Below, piece after piece: positions 33,830 through 43,067 of a stretch of 64,000 nucleotides of DNA. The translations under genes were made by a program, and so were the position numbers. The first letter of the stretch is position 1. Every line of letters begins with the position of its first letter. The notes below the pieces were generated by a model. It made no database searches. It worked only from the letters and a program-made list of their open reading frames with translations, and was not told where the DNA came from. The stretch is from Candidatus Krumholzibacteriota bacterium (lineage in GTDB: Bacteria > Krumholzibacteriota > Krumholzibacteriia > Krumholzibacteriales > Krumholzibacteriaceae), in contig JAFGCX010000025.1 in assembly GCA_016932415.1 (NCBI GenBank), positions 4,175 to 68,174 of the forward strand. The letters are read 5' to 3'.

Positions 33830-35176
33830 TTATTCGTATATTTCTACCCATGTCGTCGCCCTGTTCACCAGGACAATCTCACTCTCCTCTTCGGGGACTT
33901 TGAGATATTCCGCGACCGGCCTGACCAGTTTCTGATAATTCAGTACTGCGTTGAAGACGACTATTCCCGGAGCTATATCTTCTGGAAGTTCAAAAGTATA
34001 TGTCTCTATCTTTGTCTCGCGCGGACCTATGCGGTAATCGACTCCGAGCCTGTGCGTGTTCCATTGCATGATCGTCATGTTTCCATCCGAATCAAGGTAC
34101 GGCATCCGGAAAATTCGGTCACCTTCCGGGATTCCGTCCCGCTGAACACCTTTGAAATCAGGCAATCCCAGAGGGATCCCCATGTCCTGGTAAGCGAGAG
34201 TCTTTGCCGCTATCGTGAACTCTTCCCCTTCAAACCCTTTCCTGTCAACGCTGAGATGATACTTTTTCCCATCAGCATCGGTCGCTGTCACATCAAGCCA
34301 GAGGATCCTGTCTTCGACGGAACCGGTCGGGAATTTATGCCCCGTCTTGGCGTTGAACAATTGCACCTTGAGAAGCACCGATCCGTCTATCTCGACTTCC
34401 CTCTCCTCTGGATGCATCCTGATCTCGACGACTCCGGCCACCTTGCCTGGATCATGCGCGCCATGAAACAGGTGCTGCGCTACCATGTCTTCTGCGGCCA
34501 TTATCGCGCTCTGGCCTGGAGCTTTCGGCATATGGCACTGATGGCATGGTACTCCTTCTGCCGCGTACGGACCATCGTTCCATTCGATCTGTGTCGATTT
34601 CACCCAGATACCGAAAGGGTTTTTCTCGTTATGGCAGGTCGCGCAAAACTTCGCTTCCTTTATATAATCTACCGACCTGGTAATATGGTGCGGTGATACC
34701 AGCCCCTCTTTCGGGCCATACTTGGTCTTTCCGGGACTGCTTATGAAATCGAAATTGAACGGCGGGTCCTCCTTGAAACCTGATATCGTATGGCATATCT
34801 CGCAATTGACACTCTCATTGGCCCTGCTGTTCTCCGAAGGCCGTGGTGGCGGCACGTCTCCGGCCAGAAAAGCCATAGGCGTGTGGCAACCGTTACAACC
34901 GTCGGCAACAGGCTTGAAACTTGGATCTTTCTTCGCGTGCTCGACGGCGAGGTCGAAATATTCGATCTCATCCCAATGATGAGTATAAGCCTGCGACATC
35001 ATCGACTGCTTCCATTGCTGGTAGATATCGATGTGGCAGCTCTGGCAGACCTCCGCCTTCTCGAACCGATCGTATGGTATCTTTCCCTTAGCCTCCTCTC
35101 CGGCGGGAATCTGCTGAAAAGCGAGTATTCCTGAAAAAAGAAGCAGTAAGAAGATAATAGATTTGGTCCTGTTCAT
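33830..35176 (-). CDS. Five-heme c-type cytochrome (c554-like)
   Basis: 448 residues with a signal peptide and five CxxCH motifs at residues 44 (CQSCH), 94 (CNGCH), 125 (CEICH), 178 (CATCH) and 211 (CHQCH). The N-terminal half fits the cytochrome c554 group. Residues about 245-448 are heme-free and beta-rich (TGHKFPTGSVEDRILWLDVT), as in related multiheme proteins. It is a periplasmic electron carrier; the physiological donor is unknown. GGAGGG precedes the ATG, and a promoter with a Fur-like box lies 130 bases upstream. Confidence 0.88.
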   Translation of the reverse strand: MNRTKSIIFLLLLFSGILAFQQIPAGEEAKGKIPYDRFEKAEVCQSCHIDIYQQWKQSMMSQAYTHHWDEIEYFDLAVEHAKKDPSFKPVADGCNGCHTPMAFLAGDVPPPRPSENSRANESVNCEICHTISGFKEDPPFNFDFISSPGKTKYGPKEGLVSPHHITRSVDYIKEAKFCATCHNEKNPFGIWVKSTQIEWNDGPYAAEGVPCHQCHMPKAPGQSAIMAAEDMVAQHLFHGAHDPGKVAGVVEIRMHPEEREVEIDGSVLLKVQLFNAKTGHKFPTGSVEDRILWLDVTATDADGKKYHLSVDRKGFEGEEFTIAAKTLAYQDMGIPLGLPDFKGVQRDGIPEGDRIFRMPYLDSDGNMTIMQWNTHRLGVDYRIGPRETKIETYTFELPEDIAPGIVVFNAVLNYQKLVRPVAEYLKVPEEESEIVLVNRATTWVEIYE

Positions 35177-35303
35177 TTTACCCTCCGGATCGAAGTGTCC
35201 TAATAAAGCCCGGGGCGCCCAGCATACATGGAATCATCAATAATTATGCTGATCTTTGTTGTTGATTCGCTTGATGATGTGTATAGACTGCTTTTCTGGA
35301 AAG

Positions 35304-35331
35304 ATGATAGCACAATGAGAATCATTTTCAA
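35304..35331 (-). promoter_or_regulatory. Promoter containing a Fur-box-like sequence
   Basis: On the minus strand, -35 TTGAAA (35326-35331), 16-base spacer and extended -10 TGTGC-TATCAT (35304-35309). The bases 35311-35329 on the plus strand, with core AATGAGAATCATTTTC, agree with the 19-base E. coli Fur consensus at about 15 positions and fill the spacer. Binding there would block the promoter of the five-heme cytochrome and porin genes, so iron repression is inferred. Confidence 0.6.
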
Positions 35332-35391
35332 CAAAATATATTTTCAATTTTACCGCCGCCCGCTTTGATCCCTGAAAATCATCACAGGTCC

Positions 35392-37065
35392 TCATTCCTC
35401 ATCATACGGCAAAAACCCGGGTGCCTTTCTGTACCCCGTCTTCTTCTCATAGGCGTACGCTATCTCGATCAGGACCGGTTCGCTCCATGCCCTGCCGAAA
35501 AAAGAGATCCCGACCGGCAGAGCGCCGACGAACCCCATCGGCAATGTTATATTCGGGTATCCCGCCTGCGCGGCCGGAGATGAGCTGCCCAGCTGGAAAC
35601 AGTCACCGTTAATATGATCTGTCTGCCAGGCGGGACTTCCAGTGGGAGCTATAATCGCGTCCAGGCTGTTTTCGTTCATTACCCTGTCGATCCCTTCATC
35701 CCTGATCCCTTTGATCATTCCGGCCAGAGCTTCCTTGTATTCAACGCTTTCCAGGCTTCCTTTTTCCTGGGCCATTTCGAGATATCTCTGGTTGAAATAT
35801 TTCAGTTCCAGCGGATCGGACCTGTTGAACTCTATCAGATCCTCAACTCTTTTGACCGGCGCCTCCGGGCCGAGGGACTGAAAATATCTGTTCAATCCAT
35901 CCTTGTACTCATAAAGCATGATCTCAAAGGAATAATCACCGACTTTACCGTCAGATATCCTGTCGATCTCGATAATCTCGGCTCCCTCGCTCCTGAGAAG
36001 ATCCACGGCGTCATAAAAGAGGGAATCGACCTTGTAATTTACTCCCAGCGGAGCCTTGTACAGTCCGATCCTTTTTCCCCGCAGTCCTTCGGCGTCAAGG
36101 AACTGCGTGTAATCAGCATGGTATTTCCCCTCGCACGCGAGGGTCTTCGCGTCTGACGGATCTACTCCGGCTATCGCCCCGAGGCAGATGGCGGCGTCCC
36201 TTACTGTTCGGGCCATCGGCCCGGCAGTATCCTGCGTAAAGGAAATGGGGATTATCCCTGACCGGCTCACCAGCCCGACCGTCGGCTTGATACCGACGAT
36301 ACCGTTGCTGCTCGATGGGCATACGATCGACCCGTTCGTTTCGGTCCCTATGGCGATCATCGTCAGGTTGGCCGATACGGCCACAGCAGATCCCGAGCTT
36401 GATCCACAGGGATTTCTGCTGAGAATATATGGATTTTTAACCTGGCCTCCGACAGCGCTCCAGCCGCTTGACGATAATTCTCCGCGAAAATTCGCCCATT
36501 CGCTGAGATTCGCCTTCCCTATTATCACCGCTCCGGCTTCTCTGAGCTTACCGGCGACGTGGCTGTCTTTGAGGGGATGAGAATCCATCAACGCTCTCGA
36601 ACCGGCGGTCGTAGCCATCTTGTCACGCGTATCTATATTATCCTTAAGCACGACCGGTATTCCGTGAAGAGGCCCCCTGATCTTCCCCTCTCTCATTTCG
36701 ATATCGAGCTTGACCGCGATTTCGATCGCGTCGGGATTGATCTGGATCATCGAATTGAGCCCTGGTCCGTCGTTATCGATCTTCTCGATCCGCTCAAGGT
36801 ACGCCTTCACCACATCTTCGATCGAAAAAGAATCTGCTTCATATCCCGCCCTGAGTTCGTCGATCTCCATCTCGAAAAACCTGAAATCGTTATAATCCGC
36901 GCTCCCGGTCTCTTTGCCGGGAGATTGACATGACACCTGAAACATCATGACAGCGACGAGAAGAACGGCGAGCCCCGAGAAACGGGACCAGCGGCGACTG
37001 TTACCTGATTTCATGTATTTGTCCTGCCTTTCGCTGCTTCTCAGCCACGTATTGTCAGTGATCAT
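35392..37065 (-). CDS. Amidase-signature lipoprotein
   Basis: 557 residues. The amidase signature region has PLHGIPVVLKDNIDT (catalytic Lys), GSSSGSAVAVSA (cis-Ser) and GTETNGSIVCPSSSNGIVG (Ser nucleophile). VMMFQVSCQS is a lipobox, so the enzyme is anchored and exported. AAGGAGG supports ATG 37065, which gives a long N-region; ATG 37014 is an alternative. It hydrolyses an amide of unknown identity. It is upstream of, but separated by 215 bases from, the cytochrome gene. Confidence 0.9.
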   Translation of the reverse strand: MITDNTWLRSSERQDKYMKSGNSRRWSRFSGLAVLLVAVMMFQVSCQSPGKETGSADYNDFRFFEMEIDELRAGYEADSFSIEDVVKAYLERIEKIDNDGPGLNSMIQINPDAIEIAVKLDIEMREGKIRGPLHGIPVVLKDNIDTRDKMATTAGSRALMDSHPLKDSHVAGKLREAGAVIIGKANLSEWANFRGELSSSGWSAVGGQVKNPYILSRNPCGSSSGSAVAVSANLTMIAIGTETNGSIVCPSSSNGIVGIKPTVGLVSRSGIIPISFTQDTAGPMARTVRDAAICLGAIAGVDPSDAKTLACEGKYHADYTQFLDAEGLRGKRIGLYKAPLGVNYKVDSLFYDAVDLLRSEGAEIIEIDRISDGKVGDYSFEIMLYEYKDGLNRYFQSLGPEAPVKRVEDLIEFNRSDPLELKYFNQRYLEMAQEKGSLESVEYKEALAGMIKGIRDEGIDRVMNENSLDAIIAPTGSPAWQTDHINGDCFQLGSSSPAAQAGYPNITLPMGFVGALPVGISFFGRAWSEPVLIEIAYAYEKKTGYRKAPGFLPYDEE

Positions 37066-37173
37066 TTTTATATCCTCCTTGCGTCACCTTTAGAAGCTCT
37101 ACCGGCCCGGCCAGCAAATGATCCCGGCGATCCCATCCCGGCTATTAAATCCCGCTCGTATTCATACCAGGTA

Positions 37174-38700
37174 CTATTTCATCTCCCTGTCTCGAATCCT
37201 TTTCGAATAATCGGCGAACCGCCTGGCGTAGATCACTGAAGTGACCCCATTATCCTCAAGCCCCTTGAACCGTTTTTCAAACAAAAGCTCCGCCCTGCGC
37301 GTGGCATGATCGAGGTTTCCCTGATATGAATAAACGCTCAGATAAGGCGCGACATCACCGCTCAGATCGATATCGATATCGAGGTATTGCGCCGGCTTTG
37401 TATCGAAATCGAGACTGGCGAACGAAATATATCTCTGATTCCTGTTTTTCTCGGTATTGAAATAGATCACGCCTTTTTTGATATCGGCAAGCATGCTCCA
37501 TTTGTTCCATCCCTTTACTTGAATGTCTTTCAGAAGTTCCAAAGCGTATTCTTTCGGAGCGATGCCGTCAGCCTTGTCAAAACCATCAAGACCTCTCGCC
37601 GCGCGGACGAACCTCGGTGTCTTTGGAAGAATCTTCCTGATCATCCCCTTAAAACCGCTATACTTCTCGAGTCTTTCAAGTTCCAGGGCGTACTCCGAAT
37701 TGCAAAGCACGGGATATTTGACATCCTCCCCCCTGTGGATCACAGGGATCCCGTCGATGAACTCTATTATCGCGAAATCGCCGTTCCTGTCGGAGACGAA
37801 ATAGTGCCATGACCACCCCTGAAGATTTATATCACAGGCGTTCCATACTACTTCATCGACAAGGGAGCAGTTGTCCAGCTGATACTGTATCCAGAGGCAT
37901 ATGAACAGGGTCGGGTTTGATTCATCATGCTTATGCCTCGTTTTTCCGAGACTCATCTCAAAAACTGACAATCCCTTTTCATTGACTCCTCCGTCAGGGA
38001 AATCTATCCCCTCGCTGTTAAATGTTACCGATCCATACTTCGAGACCCAACTGATCTTAGGCTCCGGTTTATCTTCGAAAGGCACGATCACCTTTTCATA
38101 TTCAGATGGTGAAGCGATCAGTTCAAACCATGTGATCCCCTCCCTGTAGACATTTCTCTTATTGACGCATACCAGTCCTGGAACATCAAACCCCGGAGTC
38201 TCATCAAGGTTGTGCCCGACGAAAAGAAGCGAATCGGCCTCGAACGCGAAGGTCGAACAGCTGTGACGTCCCTCCTGTGCCGCGGACAATGAATCTTCAA
38301 TCGACTCGATCAGGGAATCTCCATCGACTGCAAGCGTAGAAGATCTGTAGTCTTCAAGAGCCTTCTGAAGCCAGGATGAACTGAGCTCTTCCTTCCCGTT
38401 TTTCAACCTTACTTCGTATGGCTTCCCGCTTACAGTACTCCTTGTACCGGCAAGCCGGATAAAATCTTCCGGAGTCTTTATCTCATCTTTAAAATGTTCG
38501 TATTTTCTTTTCATATGCCGGGCTGCTTTTTTTGAATCATGCTCGCGTCCGTTCCTGATAAAGACGCACTCTGATTCTTCCACGAATTTCAGCAGATACT
38601 CGATGATCTGAATGGTATCCCCGCCGCGCCTTATCTCCTGGGCGATCGGAATTTCAGAAAGGAATAAAATAACACAGAGCAGGATCATTGAACGTCTCAT
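37174..38700 (-). CDS. DUF5329 domain fused to linear-amide (C59-like) Ntn hydrolase
   Basis: 508 residues from ATG 38700 (GGAG five bases upstream). After a signal peptide, residues about 25-120 match DUF5329: IEYLLKFVEESECVFIRNG, EHFKDEIKTPEDFIRLAG. Then HSCSTFAFEADSLLFVGHNLDE begins a choloylglycine hydrolase/penicillin acylase-type domain, in which Cys148 would be the nucleophile. Such enzymes need a free N-terminal Cys, so cleavage between the two domains is expected. GGVNEKGLSVFEM fits the family. The substrate is an unknown amide. Confidence 0.75.
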   Translation of the reverse strand: MRRSMILLCVILFLSEIPIAQEIRRGGDTIQIIEYLLKFVEESECVFIRNGREHDSKKAARHMKRKYEHFKDEIKTPEDFIRLAGTRSTVSGKPYEVRLKNGKEELSSSWLQKALEDYRSSTLAVDGDSLIESIEDSLSAAQEGRHSCSTFAFEADSLLFVGHNLDETPGFDVPGLVCVNKRNVYREGITWFELIASPSEYEKVIVPFEDKPEPKISWVSKYGSVTFNSEGIDFPDGGVNEKGLSVFEMSLGKTRHKHDESNPTLFICLWIQYQLDNCSLVDEVVWNACDINLQGWSWHYFVSDRNGDFAIIEFIDGIPVIHRGEDVKYPVLCNSEYALELERLEKYSGFKGMIRKILPKTPRFVRAARGLDGFDKADGIAPKEYALELLKDIQVKGWNKWSMLADIKKGVIYFNTEKNRNQRYISFASLDFDTKPAQYLDIDIDLSGDVAPYLSVYSYQGNLDHATRRAELLFEKRFKGLEDNGVTSVIYARRFADYSKRIRDREMK

Positions 38701-38786
38701 TGATACTCCGATCGTGCCCGCGCCCTGTCTCAACTGTCGCGTGGCGCGAGTAGCATAAATACCTGTTTTAAAGTATTACTGTTTTT

Positions 38787-39392
38787 TCATGTCATCCGCG
38801 TCATATTATGTCCCAGATCATAGGCTTTTTTAAGATTCTCTTCCCGAAACGTGTCATCCTTCGGCATCATGCCTCCGAGGATCAGCATTGAAGCGCTCTT
38901 CACACCGATACCAAGAAGTCGGTCTTCAATCATGATCTTTCTCATGCTTTCCGCGATCCCTGTTTCTTCAAGGTGTTCATTGGTATGGCCCGCGGAGCAT
39001 ATGACGACTGCCTTCTCTATTTCTACGGTGCTATGGCGTGTTTCTGATTCATCATAGTAGTAGGCGTAACCATACGTCATCACCCGGTCGAACCAGCCTT
39101 TTAATTTTGCCGGACAGTCACTCCACCATACCGGATAAATGAATGCCAGGGCATCTGCTACATCGATCTTCCTATGTTCCGCGCTGACATCTTCAGGCAC
39201 TGGAAGAAGCGGATCGAGACCTACTTCGCGCTTATACTGCTCGATTTTCATCTCTGATTCGAATCCCATCCTGTACAGATCTGCCAATTCAAAAGTATGT
39301 CCGGCGTCCACCAGACCCCTGGTAAAGATTTCCAGCACTTCCCCGCAGAAAGATTTTTCGCAAGGGTGGGCGAATACAATATAAACGTGCAA
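38787..39392 (-). CDS. Flavodoxin-fold NAD(P)H oxidoreductase (NQO/KefF-like)
   Basis: 201 residues. The fold begins MHVYIVFAHPCEKSFCGEVL and has FIYPVWWSDCPAKLKGWFDRVMTYGYAY, the signature of NAD(P)H dehydrogenase (quinone) family flavoproteins. It probably reduces quinones or electrophiles in the cytoplasm. The start is TTG with GAGG upstream; no ATG precedes the first beta strand. Confidence 0.88.
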   Translation of the reverse strand: MHVYIVFAHPCEKSFCGEVLEIFTRGLVDAGHTFELADLYRMGFESEMKIEQYKREVGLDPLLPVPEDVSAEHRKIDVADALAFIYPVWWSDCPAKLKGWFDRVMTYGYAYYYDESETRHSTVEIEKAVVICSAGHTNEHLEETGIAESMRKIMIEDRLLGIGVKSASMLILGGMMPKDDTFREENLKKAYDLGHNMTRMT

Positions 39393-39446
39393 TGTCAGTA
39401 CCTCACGCCCGAAGGAGCGACAGCCGAAGAACTACCGGCATGCCGG

Positions 39447-39983
39447 CTACTCGACCTTTGTTATCTCAACGCTGGTCTGCCTTATGTAATTAGAATCGCC
39501 CTCATATTTTACCCTTACTATCACATCTGCTTCTGTATCCACATCCCAGGCAGGTCCGCATCTGGCGATCATGGCCATCTCGTAATCATCCGCTTCCGCG
39601 GTACCTTCATCCGCGAGCCAGCTACTCCAGACCTTGCCGCCATTGATCACCCATACGCACTCCACCTCCACCCCCTGGGGAATGGCGGTCGAATCGCAAT
39701 CGATGATTTTTATATATGCCACCAGGCTTGTGCAGTCAGGCGGAGTCATCGGCATAAAGTTACGCCACAATTCGCTTGAAAGATATAACCTGGTGCCGTC
39801 GATATCCATTGTGTCTGAAATGGTCGATATCTCCGGAGGCGTCCCCGTAGGATCGTTGTAAACAAAAGGCCAGGACGGACAGCATCTATGTACAGTACGG
39901 GGTTCTTCAAGGCAGGAATTCATAGAGACGATCAAGATCAACGGAATCATCGCGGCCAGAGTCATTCTGACGGTTGTATTCAT
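39447..39983 (-). CDS. Lipoprotein of unknown function
   Basis: 178 residues from ATG 39983 (GGAGGT eight bases upstream). The N-terminal hydrophobic segment ends in VSMNSCLEE, a plausible lipobox. The mature part is acidic and beta-rich, with RCCPSWPFVYNDPTGTPPE and several more Cys residues (at least five). I do not recognise a domain. It lies 54 bases beyond the flavodoxin-type gene on the same strand. Confidence 0.65.
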   Translation of the reverse strand: MNTTVRMTLAAMIPLILIVSMNSCLEEPRTVHRCCPSWPFVYNDPTGTPPEISTISDTMDIDGTRLYLSSELWRNFMPMTPPDCTSLVAYIKIIDCDSTAIPQGVEVECVWVINGGKVWSSWLADEGTAEADDYEMAMIARCGPAWDVDTEADVIVRVKYEGDSNYIRQTSVEITKVE

Positions 39984-40084
39984 CGCTGACACCTCCAAAC
40001 ATCCTGCCTGGGAGCGCTGACGGATAACTCAGCCCGGTGCTACCAGGAATCCGCGCCAGCCACCCCATACAAATGTGGCCTTTC

Positions 40085-40564
40085 CTAAAAGACCATTTTG
40101 AAATTAATACCTGAATACGTACTCTTTCTCCCATCCGGACAGATCACCGGGAAGACCTCGATTCGGGATATTCCCGGAGCATCATCAGTGTCGTGTCCTG
40201 CCCTCGTCATATTCAATACTCCGAAGACGAGCGAGGCCGTACCGGCTCCACCCATGACAATGGCGAAATCATCGCGCAGATCATCATCGTCAGTCATCGC
40301 ATAACCTGCCGCTACCAGGCCATACGATATTATCCCCGCGGCCACGCCGAAATATCCATTCCTCCGATTGGGCCTGTCGGCTGCCAGTGAGACGGCGTTT
40401 GCGACCGAACTCCCTATGTCGATCACCAGTATGCCAGCTACAACGTATGATGCTGAAGAATAACTGACCTGTTCTGAAAAAAGTTCGGACGGCAGGAGAA
40501 TCACTATTGTTATTGCGATGGCCAGGATAATTCCCGAAGATGATCGATGCGATATCCGCTTCAT
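40085..40564 (-). CDS. Hypothetical exported or membrane protein
   Basis: 159 residues from ATG 40564. An N-terminal hydrophobic segment (GIILAIAITIVILLPSELF) acts as a signal. Further glycine/alanine-rich hydrophobic stretches (VVAGILVIDIGSSVANAV, FGVAAGIISYGLVAAGYAM) suggest two or three TM segments before a polar C-terminus. No family recognised. Confidence 0.6.
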   Translation of the reverse strand: MKRISHRSSSGIILAIAITIVILLPSELFSEQVSYSSASYVVAGILVIDIGSSVANAVSLAADRPNRRNGYFGVAAGIISYGLVAAGYAMTDDDDLRDDFAIVMGGAGTASLVFGVLNMTRAGHDTDDAPGISRIEVFPVICPDGRKSTYSGINFKMVF

Positions 40565-40624
40565 AATTGCCCCGTAAAGGAATGCCGGGTCGGTTGGATC
40601 CTGATAAATCACATCATGGCCCTG

Positions 40625-40936
40625 TCAGCATTTCTCAAGAAAGAAAACCAGCACCGCGGAAGAAATGGCTCTGCCCCTGTGTCTGTGGCCCGGACCTTCA
40701 GGGATAAAAATACCATCGCCCGTCTTGTATATGACCTTCTCACCAGTATATTCGATTTCCATCTTACCTTCAAGAAGATAGCCGTGATGCCCTTTCTCAC
40801 ACCAGTGAAGAGGCATTTCTCTTGAATACTCGACCAGCCTCATCCGCATTCCGTCCTGGTCGATATATTTGTGCCGTACACCTTCCATTGGAGATTCCCA
40901 CTCCAGTGAATCAAAATCGATTTTACGCGCAGTCAT
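40625..40936 (-). CDS. Single-domain cupin protein
   Basis: 103 residues from ATG 40936 (GAGGTG upstream). It shows cupin motif 1, HWCEKGHHGYLLEGKMEIEY, and motif 2, GDGIFIPEGPGHRHRG, so a metal-binding beta-barrel is likely. Small cupins of this type act as sensors, dioxygenases or isomerases; no specific role can be assigned. It lies 13 bases downstream of the hybrid kinase gene and may be co-transcribed with it. Confidence 0.8.
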   Translation of the reverse strand: MTARKIDFDSLEWESPMEGVRHKYIDQDGMRMRLVEYSREMPLHWCEKGHHGYLLEGKMEIEYTGEKVIYKTGDGIFIPEGPGHRHRGRAISSAVLVFFLEKC

Positions 40937-40957
40937 TTCGCTCACCTCTGTGACAGA

Positions 40958-42670
40958 CTATTGTTTCTCGACCTGTTTCTGATCGAGGATATCACGTAAT
41001 TTTACAGCCAGGTTATTAACAGAAAACGGTTTTTGTATAAATTCCCTGTCCTCTTCAAGAATCCCATCGGCGCCTGCCATGTCCGCGGAGTGCCCCGACA
41101 TAAACAAAACACTGACTCCGGGATGACGTTTTTCAACCAGCTTTGCCAATTCGACGCCGTTCATCTCCGGCATAACAAGATCGGTTATCAACAGATCGAC
41201 CGTGCTGACCCTGGCATCTATCACCTGGAGCGCCTCCTCCGGGGTGAAAGCGGTCAATACCTCATATCCCAATGATTCCAGCATCTTTCTCGTCAGTTTA
41301 AGCAGGCGCGGCTCGTCTTCGACTAGGAGCACCGTTTCCTCCCCATGAAGCGAAGATGTCCGCGAGATATCATTTATTTCCTCCCCCTTCAACGAGATAA
41401 ACCTCGGAAAATATATCTCGAATTTCGTTCCGGCTCCGGGTTTGCTTGCCACTGTGATATCACCGTTGTTCTGTTTCACTATGCCATATACAGTGGAAAG
41501 CCCCAGGCCTGTACCCTTGCCTATCTCTTTGGTCGTAAAGAAAGGTTCGAACAGATGCGACAGTGTCTCATCGTCCATACCGGATCCGCTGTCCTGGACC
41601 ATAAGCCTGACATACTCGCCGGGTTGAAGGTCGGGGGAGCTATCCCCGGAATCAGCATCGATGACGACATTGGAAGTACTGATCACTACTTCGCCCGCAC
41701 CATCTATAGCGTCACGGGCATTTATGCAGAGGTTCGCCAGTATCTGGTCGATCTGGCCTGGATCCATTTTGACCTGCCAGAGGCCTTCCCCGGGTATCCA
41801 GACAAGCCCTGTATCCTCACCGATAAGACGTTGCAGCATTTTCAGCATGCCGGTCATTGTCTCATTCATATCTATGACTTTACGTCTGACCGGCTGCCTG
41901 CGTGCGAAAGCCAGCAACTGCCTTGTAAGATCAGCGGAGCGGTGCGCCGCTTCCTGTATTTCCCTGATATCGGCATATAACTGATCCCCGGGGTCCAGCT
42001 GTAATAACGCCAGTTCGCTGTATCCCAGGATAACGCCAAGTATATTGTTGAAATCGTGCGCGATCCCCCCTGCCAGACGCCCGACCGATTCCATCTTCTG
42101 AGCCTGGATCATCTGTTCTTTATAATTAAGCCGCTCCTTTTCGAGCCGCTTGCGTTCTATAAGCTCCTGTTCCAGGCTGCGGTTCGACTCCTCGACCTCA
42201 AGCATTTTTTCTTCCAGCTTGCGGATGAGAGCAGTATTGTAATTTTTATAGAATACCGACTCTTCCATAACCTGCTTATTCGCGACCGGCTTTTTCGTCT
42301 CGAAATTCTCCAGTATCTCAAGAAGGATCGCGAGAAACTTATCCGGTCCGGTAGGTTTGATTATGAATCGATCGGCTCCAAGGTTGAGAGCTAACTCTTC
42401 ATCTTTAGGATCGGTATAAGTCGCTGTATAAAATATGAAGGGAATCTCTTTCAGTTTCTCGTCCCGCTTCCATTCACGGCAGAGGGCATACCCGTCCATC
42501 ACCGGCATGAGGATGTCGCTGACTATCATATCCGGTGGATTAAGCCTCGCTTGTTCCAGTGCTTTTTTTCCGTTTGAAGCCTGATCGACCTGAAACCCGT
42601 TGGCAGAAAGAAGGACCTGCAACATATAAAGATTTTGCTCGTCGTCATCGACAATGAGTAATCTAGCCAT
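40958..42670 (-). CDS. Hybrid histidine kinase (REC-HisKA-HATPase-REC)
   Basis: 570 residues from ATG 42670, which overlaps the stop of the response regulator upstream by 8 bases. Residues 1-125 are a receiver (LLIVDDDEQNLYML, IVSDILMPVMDGYAL). A coiled coil leads to the phospho-His motif GGIAHDFNNILGVILGYSE. The ATPase has NLCINARDA, DSGSGM and GKGTGLGLSTVYGIVKQ. A second receiver follows (VLLVEDEPRLL, LLITDLVMPEMNGVELA). There is no TM segment, so it is cytoplasmic. It probably takes part in one phosphorelay with the neighbouring regulator and PAS kinase. Confidence 0.92.
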   Translation of the reverse strand: MARLLIVDDDEQNLYMLQVLLSANGFQVDQASNGKKALEQARLNPPDMIVSDILMPVMDGYALCREWKRDEKLKEIPFIFYTATYTDPKDEELALNLGADRFIIKPTGPDKFLAILLEILENFETKKPVANKQVMEESVFYKNYNTALIRKLEEKMLEVEESNRSLEQELIERKRLEKERLNYKEQMIQAQKMESVGRLAGGIAHDFNNILGVILGYSELALLQLDPGDQLYADIREIQEAAHRSADLTRQLLAFARRQPVRRKVIDMNETMTGMLKMLQRLIGEDTGLVWIPGEGLWQVKMDPGQIDQILANLCINARDAIDGAGEVVISTSNVVIDADSGDSSPDLQPGEYVRLMVQDSGSGMDDETLSHLFEPFFTTKEIGKGTGLGLSTVYGIVKQNNGDITVASKPGAGTKFEIYFPRFISLKGEEINDISRTSSLHGEETVLLVEDEPRLLKLTRKMLESLGYEVLTAFTPEEALQVIDARVSTVDLLITDLVMPEMNGVELAKLVEKRHPGVSVLFMSGHSADMAGADGILEEDREFIQKPFSVNNLAVKLRDILDQKQVEKQ

Positions 42671-43067
42671 CGCTTTCTCCCTTCCCCGCGGCCTTTTTCC
42701 CGGCAGGCAGGTACTTTTCGAACTCTGAGACGAATGTCGCGGGATTGATCGGCTTTTCGATATACCCGGCGCATCCCGCGTCCATAATACGTTCCCTGTC
42801 ACCAGGCATGGCGTACGAAGTGACCGCAACAATGGGGATTTTTTTGAGCTTCTGATCGCGCGCGAGTTCTCGCGCGATAGCATATCCATCCATAACGGGC
42901 AGCTGTATATCGAGCAGGATCAGATCGGGGACGATCTCGCGGACCATTGAAATGCCTGTTTTTCCATCCATCGCTTCCACTACTCTATATCCGGAATTTT
43001 TAAGTATAAATGAGATAAGATATGCGTTTTTTTCATTGTCCTCGATCAACAGGATCGTGGGTTTCAT
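42663..43067 (-). CDS. Single-domain response regulator
   Basis: 134 residues, a lone receiver: [20 protein letters not shown] (acidic pocket), [17 protein letters not shown] (phospho-Asp in LLD), [11 protein letters not shown] (Thr) and EKPINP (Lys). It has no output domain, as in CheY/DivK-type shuttles. It overlaps the PAS kinase gene by 4 bases (ATGA) and the hybrid kinase by 8, so the three are translationally coupled. Confidence 0.92.
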   Translation of the reverse strand: MKPTILLIEDNEKNAYLISFILKNSGYRVVEAMDGKTGISMVREIVPDLILLDIQLPVMDGYAIARELARDQKLKKIPIVAVTSYAMPGDRERIMDAGCAGYIEKPINPATFVSEFEKYLPAGKKAAGKGESDG

